A stretch of 34,116 nucleotides of DNA, taken from the NCBI RefSeq assembly GCF_003205575.1, contig NZ_PYBW01000174.1:1-34116 (forward strand), in the 5' to 3' direction. The notes beneath the pieces were generated by a model. It searched no databases, had not been told where the DNA came from, and was given only the letters and a program-made list of their open reading frames with translations. This document shows positions 9,187-19,181 of this stretch, piece after piece (the first letter of the stretch is position 1; every line of letters begins with the position of its first letter). This DNA is from Streptomyces tateyamensis (GTDB lineage Bacteria; Actinomycetota; Actinomycetes; Streptomycetales; Streptomycetaceae). The translations under genes and the position numbers were made by a program.

Positions 9187-11065
9187 GGCCGGAGCGCGCG
9201 GCTGGGTGGGGACGCTGTCGGTCTCGCTGACCGTGCTGCTCGCGGCCGGTTGCGCGACCATGCCGGACAGCGGCCCGCCGGAGACGGTGCACCCGACCCA
9301 GGGCGCGGGCGCCGACCAGGGCGTGCAGGTGCGGGTGATCCCGATGCCGCCGCGCGACGGGCTGTCGCCGCGCGAGGTGCTGCAGAACTTCCTGGACGCC
9401 TCGATCGCCGACGAAGCCGACTACCGGACCGCCAAGCAGTACCTGACCCCCGACGCCGCCGCCCAGTGGCGCCCGGAGGAGAGCACGGTGGTGCTGGCCA
9501 ACACTGCGCTGCAGGCGCCCGCGGGGGACGACACGGCCGCCCAGGTCCAGCTCACCATCAGCTCCGCCAAGCTCGGCCTGCTGGACGAGCGGCACACCTA
9601 CCACAGCGCCACCGGCACCTACGGCGGGCTGTTCACCCTGGTCAACGTCGCCAAGGACGCGAAGGACGGCAAGGACCCCAAGGACCGGGCGCAGTGGCGG
9701 ATCGCCGCGCTGCCCGCAGGGCTGGTGATGGACAAGACCAGCTTCCAGAACGCCTACCAGCAGGTGGCGAAGTACTACTTCACCCGGGACCAGCAGGCCG
9801 GCACGGGCGAGCAGCCGGTGCTGGTGCCGGACCCGGTCTACCTGCGGCGCCGGATCGACCCGGCCGGCGCGGCCGTCCGCGCGGTGGCCCAGGGTCCGTC
9901 GGACTGGCTGGCCCCGGCGGTCCGCTCGGCCTTCGAGGGCGGGGTGACGGTCACCGCCGTCAGCTCGGACGACCCGCGCCTGATCAAGGTGCAGGTCGAC
10001 GGGGTGGACTGCGTGACCAGCGACCGCCAGTGCCACCAGATGGCGGCACAGCTGTACTACACCCTCAGCCAGGGCGGGAGCGGCTCGCTGGAGCGGCTGC
10101 AGCTGGTCGCCAAGCGGGGCAGCGCCGAGTTCACCGCGACCCAGGCCAAGGCGGCGGCGTTCGCGCCGGGCCAGCTGGCCGGCAGCGGCCAGGCCTACGC
10201 GCGCAAGGCGAAGACCGGTCAGCTGGTCCAGATCGGCCAGGACAACAACCCCGTCGCGGTCGCCGGGGTGCTCGGCGCGGCCACCCCGGCCCCGGGCCTG
10301 GCCCCGGTCGGGGACCAGCCCCAGGGCGCCTTCGCGGTGCGCCGGGGCGGCAGCCAGGCCGCGGTGGTGAGCGAGGACGGCAGGTCGCTGTACGTGGCGG
10401 CGCTGGACGACGGCGCCAAGCAGCTCGGCCCGCCGGTGGCCACCAGCCGGGCGGGGCAGGGTCCGGGCCTGGGTCTGGCCTCGCCGAGTTGGGACGGCTA
10501 CGGCGGGCTGTGGGTGGTGGACCGGGACCCGCTGGCGCCGCGGGTGCTGCTGATCACCGACGGCGCGAAGACCACCGTGCCGGTCGAGGGCCTCGGTTCG
10601 CTGCCGGTGGACAGCCTGCGGGTCTCCTCCGACGGCACCCGGGTGGCGCTGCTGCTGCGGAACTCCGACGGCACCCGCAGCCTTCGGCTGGGCCTGGTCG
10701 TCCGCGGCGGCTCGGCGCAGGCGCCGACGGTGTCGATCGTCAAGCTGCGGCCGGTCGCGGCCGTGGAGCTGTCCGACGTCACCTCGGTCTCCTGGGCGGA
10801 CCCGGACACCCTGTTGGTGCTGGGCAAGGAGAGCGACAGCGTGCCGCAGCTGCACTACCTGTCCACCGACGGCTCGTCCGGGCTGGAGACCGCGGTGCAG
10901 GCGGTGGACGGGATGACCGTGGTGGCGGCCTCCGAGTCGCGCCTGGACCCGGTGCTGGGCGACGCCAAGGGCGACGACCACGCGGTGTACGGGCTGAGCG
11001 GGAGCATGCAGCCGCAGTGGCGGGCGTACAGCAAGGGCGTGACCCAGCCGGGCTACCAGGGCTGA
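9170..11065 (+). CDS. lpqB: lipoprotein LpqB
   Basis: This 631-residue exported lipoprotein functions with MtrAB; in mycobacteria LpqB interacts with the MtrB sensor domain. The GTG at 9170 is chosen because a GGAGGGG site precedes it and it places a proper signal peptide first: R6/R10, a hydrophobic core (13-26) and the lipobox LLAAGC with the lipidated cysteine C28. A GerMN-type domain lies at about 215-320. The C-terminal part (about 370-625) is the LpqB beta-propeller, with repeats such as AAVVSEDGRSLYVAAL and LRVSSDGTRVALLL. The gene overlaps mtrB by 17 bases, so it is very probably cotranscribed. Confidence 0.95.
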   Translation: MGTTSRAGARGWVGTLSVSLTVLLAAGCATMPDSGPPETVHPTQGAGADQGVQVRVIPMPPRDGLSPREVLQNFLDASIADEADYRTAKQYLTPDAAAQWRPEESTVVLANTALQAPAGDDTAAQVQLTISSAKLGLLDERHTYHSATGTYGGLFTLVNVAKDAKDGKDPKDRAQWRIAALPAGLVMDKTSFQNAYQQVAKYYFTRDQQAGTGEQPVLVPDPVYLRRRIDPAGAAVRAVAQGPSDWLAPAVRSAFEGGVTVTAVSSDDPRLIKVQVDGVDCVTSDRQCHQMAAQLYYTLSQGGSGSLERLQLVAKRGSAEFTATQAKAAAFAPGQLAGSGQAYARKAKTGQLVQIGQDNNPVAVAGVLGAATPAPGLAPVGDQPQGAFAVRRGGSQAAVVSEDGRSLYVAALDDGAKQLGPPVATSRAGQGPGLGLASPSWDGYGGLWVVDRDPLAPRVLLITDGAKTTVPVEGLGSLPVDSLRVSSDGTRVALLLRNSDGTRSLRLGLVVRGGSAQAPTVSIVKLRPVAAVELSDVTSVSWADPDTLLVLGKESDSVPQLHYLSTDGSSGLETAVQAVDGMTVVAASESRLDPVLGDAKGDDHAVYGLSGSMQPQWRAYSKGVTQPGYQG

Positions 11066-11072
11066 CGGCCGG

Positions 11073-11756
11073 TCAGCCGCGGCCGGCGGCCGCCACGGTG
11101 GCGGCCGCCAGCGGCGGGGCGCCGGCGGCGCGCAGGGCGCGGGCGGCCTCGGCCAGGGTGGCGCCGGTGGTCACCACGTCGTCGACCAGCAGCAGCTGGC
11201 GGCCGGTCAGCGGGCGGTGCAGGCGCGGCGGCACGGTGAGCGCGCGGTGCAGGTTGGCCCGGCGCTCGGCGGCGCTCAGGCCGGCCTGGTCGGCCACCCG
11301 GCGGGCCGGGCGCAGCACCGGGGCTACCTGGCAGCGCAGCCCGTGCCCGCGCAGGCGGCGGGCCGCGCTGCGGGCGAGGCGCCGGGTGGCGTCGTGGCCG
11401 CGGGCGCGCACCGCGTGGCGGGTGGAGGGCATCGGGACCAGCAGCAGCGGCGGCCCGCCCGCGCCCGGTCGGCCTGGCAGGGCGGCGAGCACCGCGCGGG
11501 CCAGCAGCTCGCCGAGCGGAGCGGCCAGCGCGAGCACGCCGCGTTCCTTGTGGGCGAGCAGGAGTTGACGCAGTGGGTCCTGGTACTCGGCGCAGGCGTG
11601 CACCGGGGGCAGGCCGGGCGGGGCGGGGTGCGGGTCGAGCCGGCGGGCGGCCAGCCGGGCCAACCGGGCCCGGCAGCCGGGGCAGAGCGGGCCGCCGGGC
11701 TCGGCACAGCCGGCGCAGGGCGCGGGGAGCACCAGGTCGAGCAGCGGAGCGAGCAC
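11073..11756 (-). CDS. ComF family phosphoribosyltransferase-like protein
   Basis: This 227-residue protein is of the ComF family, related to competence protein ComFC. An N-terminal zinc ribbon has C14-x2-C17 and C25-x2-C28. The type I phosphoribosyltransferase domain ends in the PRPP-binding motif LLLVDDVVTTGATL (188-201). GTG 11756 has a GGGAGGG site just upstream. It converges on lpqB with only a 7-base gap. The family is linked to DNA uptake and single-strand DNA handling in naturally transformable bacteria. Its role in streptomycetes is not established. The lpqB-comF-hpf order is also seen in mycobacteria. Confidence 0.92.
   Translation of the reverse strand: MLAPLLDLVLPAPCAGCAEPGGPLCPGCRARLARLAARRLDPHPAPPGLPPVHACAEYQDPLRQLLLAHKERGVLALAAPLGELLARAVLAALPGRPGAGGPPLLLVPMPSTRHAVRARGHDATRRLARSAARRLRGHGLRCQVAPVLRPARRVADQAGLSAAERRANLHRALTVPPRLHRPLTGRQLLLVDDVVTTGATLAEAARALRAAGAPPLAAATVAAAGRG
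11085..11109. terminator. candidate bidirectional hairpin between lpqB and comF
   Basis: GGCGGCCGCC occurs at 11085-11094 and again at 11100-11109. Because each copy is itself palindromic, they form a perfect 10-bp stem with a 5-base loop. The hairpin starts 20 bases after the lpqB stop but lies in the 3' coding end of comF, encoding an Ala-rich stretch. It could end lpqB transcription. There is no T-run. Confidence 0.4.
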
Positions 11757-12118
11757 CAGAAACCCTCCCGGGAGCGGGTGTGGCGAGCCGAGCAGGGCAC
11801 AGCGTGGGCCGTCTGGGCGGAGTTGTACAGATATTTACCGTCACTTCACTCATTTGAGGGTAGACAGGGTGGAACAGCTGTCCGGCCGCGACCCGCGACC
11901 CTAGGGTCCCGCTGGAGAGGCGAAACGAGCGCCCTGGGTGTCTGATGAGGCTCCGGGGGGTTCCGCGCCTTTCGGGTGGGGAGGAGAGTGGGTGAGGGCC
12001 CGGTCCGCACGGTCGGTGGCCGGGCGTCGGGCCAGCGGCATCGTGGCTGGTCAGGCTGGGGGCTCATGCCCGGTCCGGTAGTCCGGGCCGGCACCAGTAC
12101 GAGGGATCGGAGTTCTGC
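11757..12118. promoter_or_regulatory. divergent promoter region of comF and hpf
   Basis: This 362-base stretch holds no gene that I can support. It must contain both divergent promoters. The most AT-rich part is 11822-11856, a likely promoter core for comF. On the plus strand TAGGGT (11902-11907) is a possible -10 hexamer for hpf, though no good -35 stands before it. A short hairpin, GCCCGG (12068-12073) with CCGGGC (12083-12088), lies about 30 bases before the hpf start in what would be its leader. None of these calls is strong. Confidence 0.4.
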
Positions 12119-12811
12119 GTGGACATCGTCGTCAAGGGCCGCAAGACCGAGGTGCCCCAGAGGTTCCGCGAGCACGTGGCCGAGAAGCTGGAGAAGGTCC
12201 AGAAGTTCGACGGCAAGGTGATCAGCCTCGAGGTCGAGGTGTCCAAGGAGCACAACCCGCGTCAGGCCGAGCGGTCCGACCGGGTGGAGATCACCGTCCG
12301 CACCCGTGGCCCGGTGATCCGGGCCGAGGCCGCCGCCGCCGATCCCTACGCGGCGCTCGACCTGGCCGCCGCGAAGCTCGACGCCCAGCTGCGCAAGTCC
12401 GCCGACCGCCGCCGGGTGCACCACGGGGTGCGCACCACGCCGCTGAGCGTGGCCCAGGCCACGGCGCGGATCGCCGCGCTGCCGGGCACGGCGACCGCCG
12501 AGGAGCTGGACGAGCAGGCGGTGCCGAAGACGAAGATCGGCTCGCTGGAGGTGGAGGGCGAGGGGCCGCTGGTGGTCCGCGAGAAGACCCACCTGGCGCA
12601 CCCGATGACGCTGGCCCAGGCGCTGGAGTCGATGGAGCTGGTCGGGCACGACTTCTACCTGTTCGTGGAGAAGGACAGCGGCCTGCCCAGCGTGGTGTAC
12701 CGCCGGCGCGGCTACGACTACGGCGTCATCCACGTGCAGGCCAACGGCCTGGCGCCGGACGACGAGCTCAGTGGCGGCGGCGGTTCGATCAACGCGGCGG
12801 GCGACCGCTGA
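12119..12811 (+). CDS. hpf: long-form ribosome hibernation promoting factor
   Basis: This 230-residue protein is a long-type HPF, which binds the 30S decoding region and dimerises 70S ribosomes into inactive 100S particles. The N-terminal S30AE domain (1 to about 100) begins MDIVVKGRKTEVPQRFREHV and includes the basic ADRRRVHHG segment. The C-terminal dimerisation domain spans about 165-220 (MTLAQALESMELVGHDFYLF, VVYRRRGYDYGVI). The GTG start has GGAG 6 bases upstream. It is a single-gene unit ending in a strong terminator. By analogy its transcription should respond to stationary phase or stress, but I could not identify a stress-sigma promoter with confidence. Confidence 0.96.
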   Translation: MDIVVKGRKTEVPQRFREHVAEKLEKVQKFDGKVISLEVEVSKEHNPRQAERSDRVEITVRTRGPVIRAEAAAADPYAALDLAAAKLDAQLRKSADRRRVHHGVRTTPLSVAQATARIAALPGTATAEELDEQAVPKTKIGSLEVEGEGPLVVREKTHLAHPMTLAQALESMELVGHDFYLFVEKDSGLPSVVYRRRGYDYGVIHVQANGLAPDDELSGGGGSINAAGDR

Positions 12812-12826
12812 GTCGTGAGGATTCCG

Positions 12827-12861
12827 GGCCCGGCGGCCCCGTCGGGGCCGCCGGGCCTTTT
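12827..12861 (+). terminator. hpf terminator
   Basis: A perfect 14-bp GC stem (12827-12840 with 12844-12857) closes a 3-base loop and is followed directly by TTTT (12858-12861). It starts 16 bases after the hpf stop. This is a textbook intrinsic terminator and separates hpf from the response regulator gene. Confidence 0.93.
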
Positions 12862-12942
12862 GGCTGCCCGGGCGGCGCCGGGGCGCGGGCGGCGCACCCG
12901 TTCGGGGGGAAGCGCTGATCGTCGGTTGAGATCGGGTCCGGC

Positions 12943-12948
12943 TACCGT
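12943..12948 (+). promoter_or_regulatory. candidate -10 element of the response regulator gene
   Basis: TACCGT fits the TAnnnT pattern of Streptomyces -10 elements. Transcription would start near 12955, exactly at an in-frame ATG. This gives either a leaderless mRNA from that ATG or a 36-base leader to the ATG at 12991. No good -35 hexamer is seen. Confidence 0.45.
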
Positions 12949-12990
12949 GGAATGATGTGGCCCACATCGTTCGGCAACGGGGAGGGGCGG

Positions 12991-13719
12991 ATGGCGCAGC
13001 GGTTCGAGGGCGGTGGTGGCGGGAGCCCGGAGCCGGAGTACGCGCCGCGCGGGGGCGAGCCCATCCGAGTGCTGGTGGTGGACGACCACGCGCTGTTCCG
13101 GCGGGGTCTGGAGATCGTGCTCGCCGAGGAGCCGGACATCAAGGTGGTCGGCGAGGCCGGCGACGGGGCCGAGGCGGTCTCCAAGGCGGCCGACCTGCTG
13201 CCCGACATCATCCTGATGGACGTGCGGATGCCGCGGCGCAGCGGGATCGAGGCCTGCACCTCGATCAAGGAGGTGGCGCCGAGCACCAAGATCATCATGC
13301 TGACGATAAGCGACGAGGAAGCCGACCTCTACGAGGCGATCAAGGCGGGGGCCACCGGCTACCTGCTCAAGGAGATCTCCACCGACGAGGTGGCCACCGC
13401 GATCCGTGCGGTGGCGGACGGGCAGTCGCAGATCAGCCCGTCGATGGCGGCCAAGCTGCTGACCGAGTTCAAGTCGATGATCCAGCGCCGGTCCGAGGAC
13501 CGGGAGCTGCTCCCCGCGCCGCGGCTGACCGACCGCGAGCTCGAGGTCCTCAAACTGGTGGCCACCGGGATGAACAACCGGGAGATCGCCAAGGAGCTCT
13601 TCATCAGCGAGAACACGGTGAAGAACCACGTGCGCAACATCCTGGAGAAGCTCCAGCTGCACTCCCGGATGGAGGCCGTGGTGTACGCGATGCGGGAGAA
13701 GATCCTCGAAATAGGGTGA
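12991..13719 (+). CDS. NarL/LuxR-family response regulator (orphan)
   Basis: This 242-residue two-domain regulator has a receiver domain (about 26-145) with LVVDDHALFRRGLE and phospho-acceptor D77 in DIILMDVRMPRRSG, plus the conserved Lys in GYLLKEIS. A LuxR-type helix-turn-helix (about 180-235) contains LTDRELEVLKLVATG and NREIAKELFISENTVKNHV. A Gly-rich N-terminal tail of about 22 residues precedes the receiver. ATG 12991 is preferred because GGAGG lies 5 bases ahead. In-frame ATGs at 12952 and 12955 would add 12-13 residues. No histidine kinase gene adjoins it, so its signal is unknown. It ends 4 bases from the convergent YcaQ-like gene. Confidence 0.9.
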   Translation: MAQRFEGGGGGSPEPEYAPRGGEPIRVLVVDDHALFRRGLEIVLAEEPDIKVVGEAGDGAEAVSKAADLLPDIILMDVRMPRRSGIEACTSIKEVAPSTKIIMLTISDEEADLYEAIKAGATGYLLKEISTDEVATAIRAVADGQSQISPSMAAKLLTEFKSMIQRRSEDRELLPAPRLTDRELEVLKLVATGMNNREIAKELFISENTVKNHVRNILEKLQLHSRMEAVVYAMREKILEIG

Positions 13720-13723
13720 GCCG

Positions 13724-14926
13724 TCAGGCGAGCAGGCGGGTCAGCGGGGCCCGCAGCTTCTCGTCGGACAGCTCCTCGACCCGCACCAGCGAGCAGCCCA
13801 CCCAGTCGGCCGCCTCGCGCAGGGCCTGGGCCAGCGCGGGCAGCCGGGCCGGGCTGTCCAGGGAGATCTGACGGGCCACCAGGACGCCGCGCTCCCGGGC
13901 CGGGTCGACCCGGCCGACCAGCTTGCCGCCGGCCAGCAGCGGCATGGCGAAGTAGCCGTGGGTGCGCTTGTGCCTGGGGGTGTAGGCCTCCAGCCGGTGG
14001 CTCATGCCGAACATCCGCTCGGTCCGGGCGCGGTCCCAGATCAGCGAGTCGAACGGGGAGAGCAGGGTGGTGCGGTGCCGGCCGCGCCCGGCGGCGGAGC
14101 CGTCGATCGAGCCCTCGGCGGCCAGCGCGGCCGGATCGGCCCAGGCGGGTGTCGGGGCGCCGGTGCCCCAGCCGGCCACCGCGACCGGGACCAGGCCGCT
14201 GTCGGCCAGCACCGCGTCCACCTGGGCGGACTTCAGACGGTGGTAGTCGAGCAGGTCGGCGCGGGTAGCCACGCCCAGGGCTCGGCCGGCCTGGCCGACC
14301 AGTCGGGTCAGGCACTCGGCGTCGCTGGGGTCGCGGTCGAGCAGCTCGGCGGGGACCGTCTGCTCGGCCAGCGCGTAGACCCGCTTCCAGCTGCGGCGCT
14401 CGGTGCAGACCACGTCGCCGAAGGCGAGCGCGCGTTCCACCGCGATCTTGCTGTCGGACCAGTCCCACCACTCGGCGGTCCGCTTGGCGCCGCCGAGTTC
14501 GGTGCTGGTCAGCGGGCCCTCGGCGCGCAGGCGGTCCAGCACGGCCCGGTAGGCCTGCGGGTCGACCTGGTGGTTCCACAGGTTGCCGCGGGCCCGGTAA
14601 GCGCGGCGGCGGAAGGCGAACAGCGGCCACTGCTCGATCGGTAGCACGCAGGCCGCGTGCGACCAGTACTCGAAGGAGGTGGCCGCACCCCAGTAGGCGC
14701 GCTCCACGGCCGGGCGGCCTACCGCGCCGAGCCGGGCGTAGGGGACCAGCTCGTGCGAACGAGCCAGCACCGAGATGGTGTCCAACTGCACCGCGCCCAG
14801 CCGCTTCAGCACACCGCCCACCCCGGCCCGGCGGTCCGGCACGCCGAGCAGGCCCTGGGCCCGCAGGGCGATCCGGCGGGCCTGGTCGGCGGTGAGGGTC
14901 AGCTCGGGCGGCGGCAGTGCGGTCAT
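13724..14926 (-). CDS. YcaQ-like winged-helix DNA glycosylase
   Basis: This 400-residue protein belongs to the HTH_42/AlkZ-YcaQ superfamily, whose members excise alkylated bases and can unhook DNA interstrand crosslinks. The N-terminal winged-helix part includes LGAVQLDTISVLARSHE. The catalytic QxD motif typical of the YcaQ branch (as against QxQ in AlkZ) is Q47-L48-D49. Other family blocks are EYWSHAACVLPIEQWPLF and LLSPFDSLIWDR near residue 290. The full length is present. The ATG at 14926 has no ribosome site but a -10-like hexamer 7 bases upstream. The gene is convergent with the response regulator. Family assignment is firm; substrate is inferred. Confidence 0.9.
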   Translation of the reverse strand: MTALPPPELTLTADQARRIALRAQGLLGVPDRRAGVGGVLKRLGAVQLDTISVLARSHELVPYARLGAVGRPAVERAYWGAATSFEYWSHAACVLPIEQWPLFAFRRRAYRARGNLWNHQVDPQAYRAVLDRLRAEGPLTSTELGGAKRTAEWWDWSDSKIAVERALAFGDVVCTERRSWKRVYALAEQTVPAELLDRDPSDAECLTRLVGQAGRALGVATRADLLDYHRLKSAQVDAVLADSGLVPVAVAGWGTGAPTPAWADPAALAAEGSIDGSAAGRGRHRTTLLSPFDSLIWDRARTERMFGMSHRLEAYTPRHKRTHGYFAMPLLAGGKLVGRVDPARERGVLVARQISLDSPARLPALAQALREAADWVGCSLVRVEELSDEKLRAPLTRLLA

Positions 14927-14933
14927 GTCGGGC

Positions 14934-14939
14934 AGGCTA
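14934..14939 (-). promoter_or_regulatory. -10-like hexamer for a leaderless YcaQ-like mRNA
   Basis: Read on the minus strand this is TAGCCT, followed by 7 bases and then the ATG at 14926. There is no purine-rich ribosome site between. The geometry predicts transcription starting at or beside the A of the start codon. Confidence 0.5.
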
Positions 14940-14985
14940 GCGGGCGGCGCCGACAGGGCACGCGGAGCCAGGGGGCCGGCCCGGT

Positions 14986-15561
14986 TCAGCCGACCGGGTC
15001 GGTGGCCAGACGGGCGTGCAGGTGCAGGTCGTGCCGGGTGCCGTAGCTGTCCGGCAGCGCCTCGCGCAGCACCCCTTCCAGCCGGTACCCGGCCCTGCGG
15101 GCGATCGCGCAGGACGCCTCGTGGCCCACCGCGTGCGCCAGTTCGATCCGGTGCAGGCCCAGTTCACCGAAGGCCCAGCGGGAGGCCAGCTCGGTCGCGG
15201 CTCTCGCCAGGCCGCGGCCGCGGGCCCCGGGCATGATCCAGTAGCCGATCCGGGCGCTGCCCGTCGTGAACTCGACCTCGCGCAGGCCCAGGTGGCCGAG
15301 CAGCCGGCCACTGTCCGGGTCGCGCACCGCCCAGGAGGCGCCGGTGCCCTCGGCGGTCCTGGCCAGCAACCGGCCGACCCAGTCGTGCACCGCCTGCTCG
15401 CCGGGGTCGGTGAGCGGGGCGTTGGGGTTCCAGCGGGCCTGCTCCGGATCGCTCAGGCCGACCCGCAGGTCGGCCGCGTCGCGCTGGTTCGGCAGGGCGG
15501 TCCAGGGGCGCAACAGCAGCCCGGGTCCTGTCAGTTCGACGGGTCGCAGCGGCTCGGTCAT
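14986..15561 (-). CDS. GNAT family N-acetyltransferase (RimJ/RimL-like), downstream copy
   Basis: This 191-residue acetyltransferase uses acetyl-CoA to modify an amine substrate. Its layout, with LLLRPW near the N-terminus, an IGYWIMP strand and the acetyl-CoA loop GARGRGLA (112-119), is that of RimJ/RimL-type GNATs, which include ribosomal-protein N-terminal acetylases and many small-molecule enzymes. The C-terminal half has the usual LHRIELAHAVGHEASCAIA block. The ATG overlaps the upstream gene's stop as ATGA, so the two are translationally coupled. Substrate is unknown. It may be a diverged paralogue of the preceding gene. Confidence 0.9.
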   Translation of the reverse strand: MTEPLRPVELTGPGLLLRPWTALPNQRDAADLRVGLSDPEQARWNPNAPLTDPGEQAVHDWVGRLLARTAEGTGASWAVRDPDSGRLLGHLGLREVEFTTGSARIGYWIMPGARGRGLARAATELASRWAFGELGLHRIELAHAVGHEASCAIARRAGYRLEGVLREALPDSYGTRHDLHLHARLATDPVG

Positions 15562-16115
15562 GCCGGCGCCACCTCCTCGGCCAGCAGCGAGCCCATCCAC
15601 ACGTCGCGCCACTGGCCGCGCTGGGCGGCGTAGGAGCGCAGGGTGCCCTCCATGGTGAAGCCGGCCCGGCGGGCCAGGGCGCGCGAGGGTTCGTTGCCGA
15701 CGTAGGCCGTCCACTCGAGCCGGCGCAGCCCGCGCTCGGCCACGCCCCAGCGGCAGACGGCCCGCAGCGCCTCGATCGTGAAGCCCTTGCCGCGCGCTGC
15801 CGGAGCGGCCCAGTACCCCACCTCGGCGCTGCCCGGGCCGCGGTGGGCCAGGCTCTGGGTGCCGACCAGCGCGCCGGTGGCCTTCTCGATCACGCACCAG
15901 GAGGGGTAGCGGCCGGTGCGCCAGCCGTCGGCGGCCAGCGTGTGGACGAAGAACTCGGCATCCGCCTGCCGGTAGGGCGAGGGGACCACGGTCCAGCGCT
16001 GGATCTCCGGGTCCTGGCAGATCTCGAAGATCGGCGCCACGTCCGCCGGCCCGGGGGGCCGCAGCAGCAGTCGATCGGTCTCCAGGACCGCGGGATTCAA
16101 GATCGGTTCGTCCAT
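15558..16115 (-). CDS. GNAT family N-acetyltransferase (RimJ/RimL-like), upstream copy
   Basis: This 185-residue GNAT starts at ATG 16115 (MDEPILNPAVLETDRLLLRP). The LETDRLLLRP opening is typical of RimJ/RimL-like enzymes. The acetyl-CoA-binding loop is ARGKGF (107-112), followed by the family's LEWTAYVGNEPSRALARRAGF block. A longer reading upstream lacks support: no ribosome site is seen and family similarity begins at this Met. A -10-like hexamer sits 6 bases before the ATG, suggesting leaderless expression, and a 13-base palindrome overlaps the expected -35. It forms a two-gene operon with the next GNAT. Substrate unknown. Confidence 0.9.
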   Translation of the reverse strand: MDEPILNPAVLETDRLLLRPPGPADVAPIFEICQDPEIQRWTVVPSPYRQADAEFFVHTLAADGWRTGRYPSWCVIEKATGALVGTQSLAHRGPGSAEVGYWAAPAARGKGFTIEALRAVCRWGVAERGLRRLEWTAYVGNEPSRALARRAGFTMEGTLRSYAAQRGQWRDVWMGSLLAEEVAPA

Positions 16116-16121
16116 GGCACG

Positions 16122-16160
16122 AGTATTCCCGGGTGTCCCGGTGCGATGAAAGTGACTTTC
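16122..16160 (-). promoter_or_regulatory. GNAT operon promoter with palindromic operator
   Basis: On the minus strand AATACT (16122-16127) lies 6 bases before the ATG at 16115, and TTCATC (16145-16150) lies 17 bases further up as a weak -35. A perfect odd palindrome, GAAAGTGACTTTC (16148-16160), overlaps this -35 position. A repressor binding there would block the promoter. No matching regulator gene is adjacent. Confidence 0.45.
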
Positions 16161-16266
16161 CCGTGCCCGATTTGCACCTGTTCCGACATCTAAGGCGGGA
16201 TCCGCCCCCACGGGTGACACCGGAATGGCGTGCTGACGCACCTCCCGGGGGGTTGGACTCCTCGCA

Positions 16267-16272
16267 TACGAT
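16267..16272 (+). promoter_or_regulatory. candidate -10 element for secA
   Basis: TACGAT is a good match to the TAnnnT consensus and would give a leader of about 63 bases before the secA GTG. No convincing -35 stands 16-19 bases upstream, so this rests on the -10 alone. Confidence 0.4.
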
Positions 16273-16341
16273 GGCCCGTGCGGTGGGGTAGACCCCGCCG
16301 TGCTGTCGTCCAGAGCCGATCCAGGCAAGGAGCCCGCTCAA

Positions 16342-19098
<2,757 letters not shown>

Positions 19099-19138
19099 CA
19101 GACCGTCAGGTGACCGGCCGTCAGGCCGGTGGCCGCGG

Positions 19139-19178
19139 GCCGAGGCGCCGTCCGGATCCGTCCGGGCGGCGCCTCGGC
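19139..19178. terminator. terminator between secA and the Rv3235-like gene
   Basis: An 11-bp perfect stem, GCCGAGGCGCC (19139-19149) with GGCGCCTCGGC (19168-19178), encloses an 18-base loop. It starts 40 bases after the secA stop and ends 3 bases before the stop of the convergent gene. It probably serves both transcripts. No T-run is present. Confidence 0.75.
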
Positions 19179-19181
19179 GCG

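Noticed and set aside
9250..11568. Plus-strand open frame overlapping lpqB and comF
   Set aside because: Out of frame with lpqB, Arg/Gly/Ala-rich, and it runs through the convergent comF gene.
12949..12971. GGAAT...GTT pattern like a SigR (oxidative stress) promoter
   Set aside because: The spacer is 15 bases instead of about 18, and the second part lies inside the response regulator's 5' region.
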